NCBI RefSeq assembly: GCF_014647595.1
Contig: NZ_BMPM01000001.1
Location: 434,001 to 498,000, forward strand
Direction of reading: 5' to 3'
From: Paenarthrobacter histidinolovorans
Lineage (GTDB): Bacteria; Actinomycetota; Actinomycetes; Actinomycetales; Micrococcaceae
Length of the DNA stretch: 64,000 nt
The notes under the pieces were generated by a model that did not search any database, had not been told where the DNA came from, and saw only the letters and a list, made by a program, of their open reading frames with translations. Made by a program: the position numbers and the translations under genes. Below are positions 25,149-34,502 of the stretch, in pieces (within the stretch, counting starts at the first letter, position 1; every line of letters starts with the position of its first letter).

Positions 25149-25763
25149 ATGGCATCGAAAGAAGACATCCGCCGAAGCCGGCGACTGTACAGAAGGGCCC
25201 TGACTTTCGAGCAAATCGCCGAAGCCGGCGAAGCCTTGGCCCGGCACGGTTCCACGTGGGCTGAAACCGTCACCTCCGGCGAAGCCGCCATGTTCGCGGT
25301 ATACGTGGGGGTCGCCTTCGAGCCACCCACCATGCCACTGCTTGGAGCCCTTCATGAAGCGGGCCATGATGTCCTGCTTCCCGTCTGCGAACCGGACCGG
25401 CAGCTGAGTTGGGTTTACTGGACGCCGTCCACGGTGTTCGTTCGATCCAGCTACGCACCCATCGACGAACCCGTGGGCGAGCGGTTGGACAGCTCCGTGG
25501 TTGCCTCGGCGGCCGGGATCTTCATGCCCGCTACCGCCGTGGACAAGGACGGGAACAGGATTGGCCAAGGCGGCGGCTATTACGACCGGCTCCTGCAGGG
25601 CCTGGACGCTTCCGGTCGGCGGCCGCCCACCATCGCGGTGGTGTACGACGACGATCTGTTGCCTTCAGGCTCCATACCCGCCGAAGCCTTTGATCGCCCC
25701 GTGCGGGAAGTGCTGACACCTTCGGGCGTTGTGGTGCTCGAAAACGCGGCAGAACCCGCCTGA
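25149..25763 (+). CDS. 5-formyltetrahydrofolate cyclo-ligase
   Basis: A 204-residue enzyme converting 5-formyl-THF to 5,10-methenyl-THF with ATP. The N-terminal basic segment KEDIRRSRRLYRRAL and the C-terminal signature IGQGGGYYDRLL (metal and phosphate site) are characteristic. ATG start at 25149; the Shine-Dalgarno match is weak. Divergence from galU is the standard actinobacterial order. Folate salvage is the expected role. Confidence 0.9.
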   Translation: MASKEDIRRSRRLYRRALTFEQIAEAGEALARHGSTWAETVTSGEAAMFAVYVGVAFEPPTMPLLGALHEAGHDVLLPVCEPDRQLSWVYWTPSTVFVRSSYAPIDEPVGERLDSSVVASAAGIFMPATAVDKDGNRIGQGGGYYDRLLQGLDASGRRPPTIAVVYDDDLLPSGSIPAEAFDRPVREVLTPSGVVVLENAAEPA

Positions 25764-25930
25764 CTCCTGGCTGTTCCAGGTAGATTCCGGTTGGTGAGCT
25801 CCGGCACAAGTGCTGGCACGCGATGGTGGGACGGATGATAGAATTGGCACTCAGGCCCTGGGACTGCTAATGCGAACGTTGTTCGGCACAGCGGAACAGG
25901 ACCTGAACTTTGTCCTAAAGGAGGAACTCA

Positions 25931-26203
25931 GTGCCCACATACGCATACGCCTGCAAAGACTGTGACCATGCCTTCGACATCGTCCAGTCCTTCTCAGACA
26001 GCTCCCTGACAGAGTGCCCTGAATGCAAAGGCACGCTGCGCAAGAAGTTCAACAGCGTCGGCGTTGTCTTCAAGGGCTCCGGTTTCTACCGCACCGACTC
26101 CCGCGACGCCAAGGGCAGCACCGTATCCGCTGCGCCCACGGCACCGGCGGCACCAGCGGCTGCGGCCACCCCCGCTCCCGCACCGGCCGCTGCAGCAAGC
26201 TAG
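25931..26203 (+). CDS. FmdB family zinc ribbon protein
   Basis: A 90-residue protein. Cys8, Cys11, Cys29 and Cys32 form a zinc ribbon in the FmdB/CxxC_CXXC_SSSS pattern (PTYAYACKDC...CPECKGTLRKKFNSVGVVFKGSGFYRTDSR). The last 30 residues are Ala/Pro-rich. FmdB was named for a putative regulator of formamidase; its role is unknown. Ribosome site AAAGGAGGAAC lies before the GTG start. It follows a 167-base region with no other gene. Confidence 0.85.
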   Translation: MPTYAYACKDCDHAFDIVQSFSDSSLTECPECKGTLRKKFNSVGVVFKGSGFYRTDSRDAKGSTVSAAPTAPAAPAAAATPAPAPAAAAS

Positions 26204-26273
26204 CTCCGGAACTTTTCCACATAGGAAACCAGGCCCCTGTTAGGCGGCCGTGGCTGCTGGCTACCGTGGCGGC

Positions 26274-27062
26274 ATGTCACACACATCCCGCAGTGCCCTC
26301 CTTGCCCTTGCCGAGCGATCAGCACGAACAGCTGGACATGAACGGTTGCAGCACTATCCGCCATCTCCCCTCGGGCGCCTTCCCCGGGGGTTGGGACGCA
26401 CCGGGCGCAGCGGGCCTCCACAGCGAAAACGCACACTTAGGGCGTGGCTTGCCCGCAACCGACGGCTTTGCGTCGCGTTGCTCCTATGTCTTGCTGCCGG
26501 GCTGGCTGTCCAGCAGCTGACTCCTGCGTCGGCTGCGCGGGTCAGCGTCCTTGTGGCAGCCCGCGACCTCCCGGCCGGTGCAAGCCTGAAGGAGTCCGAT
26601 TTCATCAGGGTCGATGTCGCAGCAGAATTGGCCCTCTCCACATCCGTGGATGATGTCGCCACCCTGGTTGGGCGACAACTGGCTTCACCGTTGCACAAGG
26701 GTCAAACACCTACGGAATCAAACCTTCTCGGCCCTGGTCTGCTCACGGGCACCCCCGCAGGTTCCGCCGCCGTCCCCCTCCGCATGGCAGATCCTTCCTC
26801 CATCCAACTCCTGTCGCCGGGGCAACTGGTGACGGTTGTCCTCACGGCGTCCGGCAGCTATGACGAATCCCGGCAGAGCCAGGTTCTGGCGGGTCCTGTC
26901 CCTGTGCTCTGGACTTCGACCCAGGGCGGTAAAGCCGGCGAATGGCTTGGCACCAGCGATACCGAAGGGCTGGTGGTGGTCGCCGCCAACGCCCAACAAG
27001 CAGAAAAGCTTGCCGGCGCATCCACGCAAGGCAAGCTCTTCTTCGTTCTGGTCAGCCCGTGA
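26274..27062 (+). CDS. SAF domain membrane-anchored protein, CpaB-like
   Basis: A 262-residue protein: about 65 basic, low-complexity residues, a membrane segment near 66-85, and a SAF domain (VSVLVAARDLPAGASLKESDFIRVDV...LLGPGLLTG). This is the layout of CpaB/RcpC pilus assembly proteins, but no other tad/cpa gene lies nearby. A C-terminal part with an LVTVVLTASGSYDES segment and VVVAANAQQAEKLAG is also CpaB-like. The start is uncertain; ATG 26274 is chosen over an upstream in-frame codon. Confidence 0.65.
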   Translation: MSHTSRSALLALAERSARTAGHERLQHYPPSPLGRLPRGLGRTGRSGPPQRKRTLRAWLARNRRLCVALLLCLAAGLAVQQLTPASAARVSVLVAARDLPAGASLKESDFIRVDVAAELALSTSVDDVATLVGRQLASPLHKGQTPTESNLLGPGLLTGTPAGSAAVPLRMADPSSIQLLSPGQLVTVVLTASGSYDESRQSQVLAGPVPVLWTSTQGGKAGEWLGTSDTEGLVVVAANAQQAEKLAGASTQGKLFFVLVSP

Positions 27063-27076
27063 AGCTGTTCAATCGA

Positions 27077-27316
27077 TCAGCCCCAGTGCGGGGGCTTCTG
27101 CTCCTTCAACCACTGCTCGTGGTCATAGCCTGCTTCATCGCCCCATCTGCGGGGATCGTCCTCCGCGGCCTTAGTAGGGAGGATACCGCCGGAGCTGTGC
27201 TTGGAAGCCGTCGGCTCTGCGGTCTTCTCCACTGCCGCGTTGTCCGATCCACCGTTGTCCGATCCACCGTTGACTCCGGTAGAGCCGTCGGGCGAACCGT
27301 TTCCTTGTTCCGTCAT
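27077..27316 (-). other. Possible internal in-frame start making a 79-residue tail protein
   Basis: Within the helicase-like gene, ATG 27316 is preceded by CAGGAAAGAAGTACCA, a good ribosome site, and opens the last 79 codons in frame. The product is acidic and Gly/Asn-rich, then ends in DDPRRWGDEAGYDHEQWLKE followed by QKPPHWG, a tail type I associate with small actinobacterial proteins. Either the tail is a separately translated protein or a former separate gene fused by loss of a stop codon. Confidence 0.4.
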
Positions 27317-30300
27317 TGGTACTTCTTTCCTGTCCCCTGCCTGGTCCCGCGCCCCCTTGGCATCCTCCGCGGTGTGGTGATCCGGGCCGGTGGCCGGGGA
27401 ACGGGTGAACACTGGCTGCGCCTTGTGCAGATTCAATTGTTCAACATCCATGTCCAGGAAGCCATGCTGGGACGACTCGGCAGACTTTGGAATGTGGTTC
27501 TCCAACCCAAGGTAGGAACCGATGCGGTCGGCGCAGGAGGACGGGTCAGTAAAGACCTCGATCGTCCACAGCGACATATAGCGCCACCCCATGCGCTCCA
27601 GCAGTTGCGGCCGCAACCTGCTGCGTTCCCGGACACTCATGCGCCGGTACCGCTCTGTGCCATCGGACTCGATGGCTACGGGCGTGGGAATTTCAGCGCC
27701 CTCCCTGCCAATGGTGTGCACTGGATCGGCTGCGGCGGCAATGTCCAGCACGCCGTCGTAGAGGTGCCAGACCCTCGCGCCACGGGCACGCAAACGTTCG
27801 CCCAGATCCGCCACCAACGGGTCCTCGCCAAGAGCTTGCTCGCTGGCAACGGCACGGGAGGCCGGAGTACCGAGGTTGCTGTTCCCCGAGAGTTCCCTGT
27901 CCAACAACTCGTAGAAGTCCACTGCTCCGTGGGCCAGGCGATCCAGGTCGAGGTCTTCGGGCCGGAAGCAGCTCAGGACGTGCATGGAGCGCCGCGCCCT
28001 GGTCATCGCCAAGGCAAAGCGGTTGCGCCCACCCTCAGTGGACAGCGGCCCGAAGGAGTGGAGCGCCCGGCCATGCGGGGTGCGGCCATATCCGAGGGAG
28101 AAGATCACATGGTCCCGGACAAGGCCCTGAGCGCGTTCCAGATCCACCACGCGGAAAGATTCGGGTCCGGCAGCAAAGAAGGAAGACAGCAATGGATGGT
28201 TTGGCAGTTGAAGCCTGATTGCCTCGCCGATCCTGGCAGCATGGCGCAGGCTTGCCGTCACCACGGCCAGGCTGGTCCGGGGACGCAGCGTGGCGTGTTC
28301 AAAGACAAGATCCACCACACGGTTGACCTCGGCAGTGACCGACTCAACCCCCTCGTGATCGGCTCCCGGAAGGCCCGTGCCATCAGGGATGTATTCAACA
28401 AGGATCGAGCGATCCAATCCCGTGACCGAGTTGCCGTCAGGCAGTCGCTTCAGCCCGCCGTCGTAGTAGTTCTTGCTCAGCTGCAGAATCAGGTCTTCGT
28501 CCACTGCCCGGTACACCCAGTTCAACTGCCACGATGGCAGGACCCTGGCCAAGGCATTGAAAGCACTCTCCACAGTTTCGTGGCTCGCGACTCCGGCAAC
28601 CGGGGGTTCGACGGCCACGCTGAACGTCCGCGCATTGGCAATCTTCGCGTCACCAAATGCAACTACCTGCCCTGCGCGGGCGATTGCGGGAAGGACTGCT
28701 TGCAACGAGGTGGACTCAGCGTCGATGACGACAACAGCATCAAACTTCTGCTCGGCAGGCAGCACACCGGTAAGCAGGTACGGGCTGACGGACCACACCG
28801 GCACCAGCAAAGGCACGAGGTCCGGGGCTTGGGCACTCAGCGCTGGCAGTGTCACCCGGCCGTCCTTCAGCAAGGCACGCAGCAGTTCCGCTTGGCGCGG
28901 GTGGTCCACCAGTCCCTGGCGCCATCTCTGGGCCAGCTGCCACCGGAGCCGGGCGGCACCACTGGCGATGTGGGCTTGGTCTGCGAGGCGGAATTCAGCT
29001 TCAAGACGCCGCAGGGAGTCGCCGTCGGACATCGCGAGATAGTCGTCTCCACTGATCATCGCTTCTAGCGCGGACTGCCACCACGCCAGGTCCAGCTCTG
29101 CGGCCACCGAGGATGCCGGGACCTCCCGCTCCGCCAGATCCGCCAAGAGCTCCCCGAGGCCGTGCTCGCGCATTTCCTCGATGAGGAGCGTGCGTTCAGG
29201 CAACGTTTCGAGCGTGGCGGTGTCAGCCACTAGCTGTTCCAGTCGTTCCATCAGCTCCGCGTAGGGCGTACCGTGAAGCGAGCCCCCGGCCGATGTGTGT
29301 TTGAGTGCCTCACCGAGGCGCCGCAGTTCAGCATCCAGCTCCCGGTAAAGAGCGCCGAGATCGGCCAGGCCGGAAGGCACGGCCGGGTGCCGCTGCGTGG
29401 TGGCGTAACCGGCCCACAATGCACGCTGCTCCTGGACAAGGACAAGCGAGCTGTGGAGGTCGGCAATGTGAACGCCGGGCCGCACGTACTCCTTGGCGAC
29501 CCGCCGCAGGCGGGACCTCTGCATGGAAGGCATCTCAATGTTCCGCTCGCGGCGCCAAGCAGAACTGGCCGTCGCGGAGATCAAGTCGTGAACCGGACGG
29601 TCAAAGATATCCGGCGTGAACTTGTCCAGGCTCTCGCGCACGGCGATCAGGAGTTCGAGCTGAGCGCCCCACTCCGTGAAGGTATCTCCCAGGCGGATCT
29701 CAGCATGGTCGGACACCTGCTTCATGCGGTCACGCAGGACCGGGAGCTTCTCAGCCGCAACGCGGGCAAGCTGCTGCGCTTCCTCGGTTTCCTTGCGGGT
29801 AACCAGTCGGGCACCGTACCAGGGGCTGGTGGTCGAAGCACGGCTGAAACTGCCAAGTTCGGCAGCGCGACGCAGCCGGGCCGCCAGCTCTTCCCGGTCC
29901 TTGATGTTGTCCAGGACACTGCGCTTCAAGCGAACCGTCGTGGAGGGAGCCGGGTGGATCGATGTCAGTTCAGCGAGGGACTGCATGGCCTGGTACGGGG
30001 AGCATCCCCACCGTTCACGAACGTTATGCAGGGAGGCGACGTGGTCCATTAGCGCGTGCCGATGCCCGGTCAAGGTCTGGTGAAGGTTTCCAAGCTGGGG
30101 CTCCAGCGCCTTCTCGTTGCGCATGATGGCCCGGACCAGCTGGCCCTTGAGCTGCTGGGGGGTGGTTCCATTGCCGGGACGGAAGAGAAGCGAATCAAGG
30201 CCCAGTGATTCCAGGTGCGCGGAAAGCCCGGCGAGGCTGGACTGCCTGTCCCCCACCACCAGGACCGACTTGCCTTCGCACACCAACGCGCCAATGGCAT

Positions 30301-31252
30301 TGATGGCTGTCTGCGTTTGTCCGCTGCCCGGGGGTGTGCTGACCACCAGGGAGTCTCCAGCGCGAACGGCGTCCACAACGTACTGCTGGTCCGTGTCGGC
30401 GTCGAGCAGGAGCAATTCTTCGGCCGGGTCACGGAGGTCCAGGCTGGGGAACCTGCCTGCCTTGATGGATTCCGGCTCAATGTCGCCACCGTTGGCCGCA
30501 GTCGCCAGGGCCGCAACCGTGGGGTTGTTCAGGTTGATCCAGGGATCATCCAGGTTGCCCGACAGATCGGCCAGTGTTGTGACCAGTAGGTTGAACTCAA
30601 CCTCAGCGCCGTGGATGGGCTGAACCAGCGTTGACAGGCGATCCAGGACTGGTTGCGGATCCAAACGTGCGGTGTTGTAGGCCATCCGGGCCACGGCGTT
30701 GACGTCGAAGACGATGCCATGGACAGTCTTGAGGTGCCGCACCAGGGCAGGGTTCATCCGGGCTTGCTCGGTGAGCTGGAGTTCGAAGTCGTCCTCCCCC
30801 GGCCGGACCGTAAGGACGATGGAAGTGAGCATCACGGGTGCGGAGACGCGCTGTGGCTTGCCGCCCACCGCCGACGTCCACACCACGGTGCCGGCGGAAA
30901 GATACCCGGCTTCGATACCGCGGTCATTGCTGAGTTCGAAGATCTTGGAACGGATATTGCGGGCCGCGCGGGCCGCAACCAAGTACTGCTGGCGGTCCCG
31001 GATCAGGGTCGACAGACGCGTCCGGCGCCCTGCAAGCAACTGCGCCAGCCCCGAAGGGTGCGCGTTGCTGAGGTCAATGGCGCCTTCGGGCGTCTTGACG
31101 AAACGCAGCATAGTGTCGGCCCCGGTGACAGGTTTGAGACCAGACAGCCATTTGCGGAGCTCTTCGGAGCCCTCTTCCTGGCCTTGACCTACTGACACAA
31201 CTTCTGCCTTCTTTTCTGTACTAGCTTTAGACGCCTTGGACCATACCGGCAT
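27077..31252 (-). CDS. SF1-helicase-like ATPase with degenerate P-loop and C-terminal endonuclease-like domain
   Basis: A 1391-residue protein. Residues about 275-345 look like the Q-motif and motif I of an SF1 (Upf1/DUF4011-type) helicase, but Walker A reads PPGSGQTQT with Gln312 where Lys is required (codon CAA). Near 840-865 the motif II equivalent is VIDAES rather than VIDEAS, and motif III is FGDAKIANA rather than GD-x2-Q. Motif VI (FALAMTRARRSMHVL, about 1080) is intact. Residues about 1190-1240 (IESDGTERYRR...RLRPQLLERMGWRY...W) resemble the MTES_1575-type restriction-endonuclease fold. A 79-residue polar tail ends in KPPHWG. The start is placed at ATG 31252; extension upstream would cross the guaA terminator. 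No other defence gene is adjacent. Confidence 0.72.
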   Translation of the reverse strand: MPVWSKASKASTEKKAEVVSVGQGQEEGSEELRKWLSGLKPVTGADTMLRFVKTPEGAIDLSNAHPSGLAQLLAGRRTRLSTLIRDRQQYLVAARAARNIRSKIFELSNDRGIEAGYLSAGTVVWTSAVGGKPQRVSAPVMLTSIVLTVRPGEDDFELQLTEQARMNPALVRHLKTVHGIVFDVNAVARMAYNTARLDPQPVLDRLSTLVQPIHGAEVEFNLLVTTLADLSGNLDDPWINLNNPTVAALATAANGGDIEPESIKAGRFPSLDLRDPAEELLLLDADTDQQYVVDAVRAGDSLVVSTPPGSGQTQTAINAIGALVCEGKSVLVVGDRQSSLAGLSAHLESLGLDSLLFRPGNGTTPQQLKGQLVRAIMRNEKALEPQLGNLHQTLTGHRHALMDHVASLHNVRERWGCSPYQAMQSLAELTSIHPAPSTTVRLKRSVLDNIKDREELAARLRRAAELGSFSRASTTSPWYGARLVTRKETEEAQQLARVAAEKLPVLRDRMKQVSDHAEIRLGDTFTEWGAQLELLIAVRESLDKFTPDIFDRPVHDLISATASSAWRRERNIEMPSMQRSRLRRVAKEYVRPGVHIADLHSSLVLVQEQRALWAGYATTQRHPAVPSGLADLGALYRELDAELRRLGEALKHTSAGGSLHGTPYAELMERLEQLVADTATLETLPERTLLIEEMREHGLGELLADLAEREVPASSVAAELDLAWWQSALEAMISGDDYLAMSDGDSLRRLEAEFRLADQAHIASGAARLRWQLAQRWRQGLVDHPRQAELLRALLKDGRVTLPALSAQAPDLVPLLVPVWSVSPYLLTGVLPAEQKFDAVVVIDAESTSLQAVLPAIARAGQVVAFGDAKIANARTFSVAVEPPVAGVASHETVESAFNALARVLPSWQLNWVYRAVDEDLILQLSKNYYDGGLKRLPDGNSVTGLDRSILVEYIPDGTGLPGADHEGVESVTAEVNRVVDLVFEHATLRPRTSLAVVTASLRHAARIGEAIRLQLPNHPLLSSFFAAGPESFRVVDLERAQGLVRDHVIFSLGYGRTPHGRALHSFGPLSTEGGRNRFALAMTRARRSMHVLSCFRPEDLDLDRLAHGAVDFYELLDRELSGNSNLGTPASRAVASEQALGEDPLVADLGERLRARGARVWHLYDGVLDIAAAADPVHTIGREGAEIPTPVAIESDGTERYRRMSVRERSRLRPQLLERMGWRYMSLWTIEVFTDPSSCADRIGSYLGLENHIPKSAESSQHGFLDMDVEQLNLHKAQPVFTRSPATGPDHHTAEDAKGARDQAGDRKEVPMTEQGNGSPDGSTGVNGGSDNGGSDNAAVEKTAEPTASKHSSGGILPTKAAEDDPRRWGDEAGYDHEQWLKEQKPPHWG

Positions 31253-31373
31253 ACTTTCGAGGGTAGCGGGAATCCACGGCCAGCCCGCTCCGCAACGCTG
31301 TTCCGACGCGAAATTGCCCGGTTTCAATGCTTCATGTTTGTCGCACACCGGGTGGGAATTGCCGGAAAAGCAC

Positions 31374-31405
31374 AGTGGCCGGCTTCCCGATGGAAGCCGG
31401 CCACT
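31374..31405 (-). terminator. Terminator of guaA
   Basis: A perfect 14-base-pair stem (AGTGGCCGGCTTCC, loop CGAT, GGAAGCCGGCCACT) lies 8 bases after the guaA stop codon. On the minus strand it is followed by a short CTTTT run. It also isolates the helicase-like gene from guaA. Confidence 0.75.
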
Positions 31406-31412
31406 CAGAATG

Positions 31413-33002
31413 CTATTCCCACTCGATGGTTCCCGGTGGCTTGCTGGTGACGTCCAGCACCACTCGGTTAACCCCATCCACCTCGTTGGTGATGCGGTTG
31501 GAGATGCGCGCCAGGAGGTCGTAGGGCAACCTCGACCAGTCCGCCGTCATGGCGTCTTCGGAAGAGACCGGGCGCAGCACGATCGGGTGTCCGTAGGTGC
31601 GGCCGTCGCCCTGGACGCCCACGCTGCGGACATCGGCCAGGAGGACCACCGGCATCTGCCAGACGTCGTTGTCGAGGCCCGCGGCCGTCAGTTCGGCGCG
31701 CGCAATGGCATCAGCCTTGCGCAGCAGGTCGAGCCGCTCCTTGGTCACCTCGCCCACGATGCGGATACCCAAGCCTGGGCCGGGGAAGGGCTGGCGGCCT
31801 ACGATTTCCTGCGGCAGGCCCAGTTGGGCACCTACGGCGCGAACCTCGTCCTTGAACAAGGCGCGCAGCGGCTCGACAAGCTCAAACTGCAGGTCATCGG
31901 GGAGCCCACCTACGTTGTGGTGGCTCTTGATGTTTGCAGCACCCTCGCCACCGCCGGACTCGACGACGTCGGGGTACAGCGTGCCCTGGACCAGGAACTT
32001 GATCTTCTCGCCTTCGGCAGCAGCCTGGGCGACGATGGCCCGCTCTGCTTCCTCGAAGGCGCGGATGAATTCGCGGCCGATGATCTTGCGCTTGGTTTCG
32101 GGATCGCTGACTCCGGCAAGAGCCGACAGGAAGCGTTCCTGCTCGTTGGCAACATAGAGGTTAACGCCCGTTGCGGCCACGAAGTCACGTTCGACCTGTT
32201 CCGCTTCGCCTTCACGGAGCAAACCGTGGTCAACGAAGACACAGGTGAGCTGGTCCCCAACGGCACGCTGGACCAGGGCAGCGGCAACAGCGGAGTCAAC
32301 GCCACCGGAAAGGCCGCAGATGACCTTGGAATCGCCGATCTGCTGGCGGATGCGCTCCACCTGCTCTTCAAGGATGTTGCCCGTGGTCCAGTTGGGGCTC
32401 AGGCCGGCGCCCTTGAACAGGAAGTTCTCCAGGACATGCTGGCCAAGAACGGAGTGCTTCACTTCCGGGTGCCACTGCACGCCGTAGAGGCGCTTCTCGT
32501 CGTTCGCGAAGGCAGCCACCGGGGCTCCGGCGGTCGTTGCCAGCACCTCGAAGCCTTCGGGTGCCTCGTGGACGGAGTCGCCGTGGCTCATCCAGGTGTT
32601 CTGGGAGGCCGGGACGCCGTCGAGGATGGACCGCGCGTCACCCACCAGGAGCGCTTCGGTTGCGCCGTACTCGCGCAGCCCGGTCTGGGCCACTTTGCCG
32701 CCCAAGGCGTTCGCCATGGCCTGGAATCCGTAGCAGATACCAAAAACGGGAACCCCGGCCTCGAAGAGGTCGGCGCCCACGAACGGTGCGCCTTCAGCGT
32801 AGACGCTGGAGGGGCCGCCTGAAAGGATGATGGCTGCCGGGTCTTTGGCCAGAAGCTGCTCGGTGGTGAAGGTGTGCGGAACAATTTCCGAATACACATT
32901 TGCTTCACGGACGCGGCGGGCAATCAGCTGCGCGTACTGGGCACCGTAGTCAACAACCAGCACCGGCTTCTGGGAAGTCTGGGGTGCGGTGGGAGTAGTC
33001 AC
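31413..33002 (-). CDS. guaA: GMP synthase (glutamine-hydrolysing)
   Basis: A 529-residue two-domain enzyme amidating XMP to GMP. The class I glutaminase domain has Cys90 in [11 protein letters not shown] and the His-Glu pair in GVQWHPE. The ATP pyrophosphatase domain has [20 protein letters not shown] (PP-loop SGGVDS), and the C-terminal dimerisation domain ends in [13 protein letters not shown]. Start is GTG 33002; TTG 33005 is also in frame. With guaB and guaB3 within 12 kb on the same strand it completes the guanine branch, though each has its own terminator. Confidence 0.95.
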   Translation of the reverse strand: MTTPTAPQTSQKPVLVVDYGAQYAQLIARRVREANVYSEIVPHTFTTEQLLAKDPAAIILSGGPSSVYAEGAPFVGADLFEAGVPVFGICYGFQAMANALGGKVAQTGLREYGATEALLVGDARSILDGVPASQNTWMSHGDSVHEAPEGFEVLATTAGAPVAAFANDEKRLYGVQWHPEVKHSVLGQHVLENFLFKGAGLSPNWTTGNILEEQVERIRQQIGDSKVICGLSGGVDSAVAAALVQRAVGDQLTCVFVDHGLLREGEAEQVERDFVAATGVNLYVANEQERFLSALAGVSDPETKRKIIGREFIRAFEEAERAIVAQAAAEGEKIKFLVQGTLYPDVVESGGGEGAANIKSHHNVGGLPDDLQFELVEPLRALFKDEVRAVGAQLGLPQEIVGRQPFPGPGLGIRIVGEVTKERLDLLRKADAIARAELTAAGLDNDVWQMPVVLLADVRSVGVQGDGRTYGHPIVLRPVSSEDAMTADWSRLPYDLLARISNRITNEVDGVNRVVLDVTSKPPGTIEWE

Positions 33003-33111
33003 CAACCAAGACTACTTTGCCGGACCGCCCCCGTGCACGTTGACAAGGGCGGCCGGAGGCCAAAACGGGCACTCCCGTTAGGCATCTCACATCGGGAACG
33101 ACCGGCGGCGC

Positions 33112-33612
33112 CTAGTAGCGCTTGGAAGCCTGGGGGTTGGCTGCCAGTTCTGCTTCGACCTGTGCATGGAACTTCTTCTCCACAATGAAGGACAACAGCG
33201 GAACGACGCCGCCCAGTGCCAGCAGCACCATCTTGGAGAACGGCCACCGCATCAACGACCACAAGCGGAAGTTGGACACGAGGTAAACCACGTACATCCA
33301 ACCGTGCACGATCAGCACTGTGGTGGAAATGTTGAAACCGCCAATGACGCCCTTGGGCTCGGACTCGGCGAAGCCAAAGCCGAAGGGCTGGCCGGTCACA
33401 GCGTTGGTTCCACCGGCGAAGAGCGAAACACCGAAGACGTAGCGCGCAATCAGTTCAGCACACAGCAGGAGCAACATGGCACCGGTCAGGTAGGCCATGA
33501 CTTTGTAGAACTTCAAGGCCGAACGGATCTGGGCCTCCGTGCCGCCGAACCGCCGCTTTTTGGGCTTGGGTCCTGACTGCTCAGGCTGGATGGCAGGTTT
33601 GGGCTCAATCAT
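33112..33612 (-). CDS. DUF3817 family integral membrane protein
   Basis: A 166-residue protein with three to four membrane segments. The segments ALKFYKVMAYLTGAMLLLLCAELIARY and VLIVHGWMYVVYLVSNFRLWSLMRW are the DUF3817 hallmark. The N-terminal 28 residues are Lys/Pro-rich and cytoplasmic. It overlaps the upstream SURF1 gene by four bases (ATGA), so the two are translated together; a link to cytochrome oxidase assembly is suggested only by this coupling. Confidence 0.82.
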   Translation of the reverse strand: MIEPKPAIQPEQSGPKPKKRRFGGTEAQIRSALKFYKVMAYLTGAMLLLLCAELIARYVFGVSLFAGGTNAVTGQPFGFGFAESEPKGVIGGFNISTTVLIVHGWMYVVYLVSNFRLWSLMRWPFSKMVLLALGGVVPLLSFIVEKKFHAQVEAELAANPQASKRY

Positions 33613-34475
33613 TGCTGCACCTTATGTTCTGGGTCGGGACTTGCAGGTTCGGTGGTTGCGGGCAGGGGATGGGGGTCGTCCGGGAACTCGTCGTCATACT
33701 CGTCGTCCTCATCCTCTTCGAGGTCCCGCCGGTAGTCATCACGCACCAGCCGCCACCAGATAAAGACGGAGAATCCGGCGAACACCACCCATTCAACGGC
33801 GTAGAAGAGGTTCAGCCAGTTGATCTGTTCCGCCGGCGGCTGCGGCGGAATATTGAGGGCCTTGACATCGGCGCCCAGTGGGAGCGTCACACCGCCTGCC
33901 ACCTCGGATGTGGCCGCGATGAAACCCGGGTAGCTTGAAACTTCCCAGCTGTTGATGAGTTCCGCAGTGGAGACCGCGGACGCGCGGCCCGGTCCGGCGT
34001 CGACATTTGGTACGGGCGCTTCGGACGGGATGAGGCGACCGGTCAGCGTAAGGGTGCCCGACGGCGGCGGACCGGCCTGCGCTGCATCGGCCACCCAGCC
34101 GCGCGCAACGGGAATCCACATCTGCGGTGACGCTGCGACACCTTTGAGCGTAGGAGCGTCCTGGACCGCGAAGGCCGTGACGATCCAGAAACCCTTTTGG
34201 TTGTTGTACAGCCTGCCTTCGACCAGGACCTGTTTGGCTGGATCGTAAGAGCCGGTGGCCGTGACCATCTGGTCGGAGACCGAGCCAGGGAAGAAATGGC
34301 CCGGCCGCAGGACATCAACCAGGGGTTTGACTACTTCAGTGGTGGAAGCAGCAGGGCTCTCGTGCTGGGTGGACCGGCTGAGCTGCCATTGGCTGAGCAG
34401 CACAAACACCCCGGACAACACAAGCGCAAAGACCAGTCCTGCGATCCAGCGGGGTTTGAGAGCGGTTTTCAACAC
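33609..34475 (-). CDS. SURF1 family cytochrome oxidase assembly protein
   Basis: A 288-residue protein with a membrane segment at both ends: WIAGLVFALVLSGVFVLLSQWQLSRS near the N-terminus (the L-x2-WQ-x-xR signature) and INWLNLFYAVEWVVFAGFSVFIWWRL near residue 230, with an extracytoplasmic domain between containing ARGWVAD and the LTGRLIPSE strand. SURF1 supports haem a insertion into the aa3-type oxidase. The C-terminus is very acidic and then Pro-rich. It overlaps DUF3817 by four bases. Confidence 0.85.
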   Translation of the reverse strand: MLKTALKPRWIAGLVFALVLSGVFVLLSQWQLSRSTQHESPAASTTEVVKPLVDVLRPGHFFPGSVSDQMVTATGSYDPAKQVLVEGRLYNNQKGFWIVTAFAVQDAPTLKGVAASPQMWIPVARGWVADAAQAGPPPSGTLTLTGRLIPSEAPVPNVDAGPGRASAVSTAELINSWEVSSYPGFIAATSEVAGGVTLPLGADVKALNIPPQPPAEQINWLNLFYAVEWVVFAGFSVFIWWRLVRDDYRRDLEEDEDDEYDDEFPDDPHPLPATTEPASPDPEHKVQQ

Positions 34476-34502
34476 CCCTTAACCGTACTTCGTCCGGCTG
34501 TA

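Noticed and set aside
25764..25800. Small hairpin CCTGG/CCAGG after the cyclo-ligase gene
   Set aside because: Only five base pairs and no U-run; too weak to call a terminator.
26942..29068. A 708-codon open frame on the plus strand opposite the helicase-like gene
   Set aside because: It is antisense to a frame with recognisable domains, has no family features, and is typical of spurious frames opposite GC-rich genes.
31253..31477. Upstream extension of the helicase-like frame
   Set aside because: It includes the guaA terminator and non-family residues.
31236..32822. Long plus-strand frame opposite guaA
   Set aside because: No domain or ribosome site; guaA is unambiguous.
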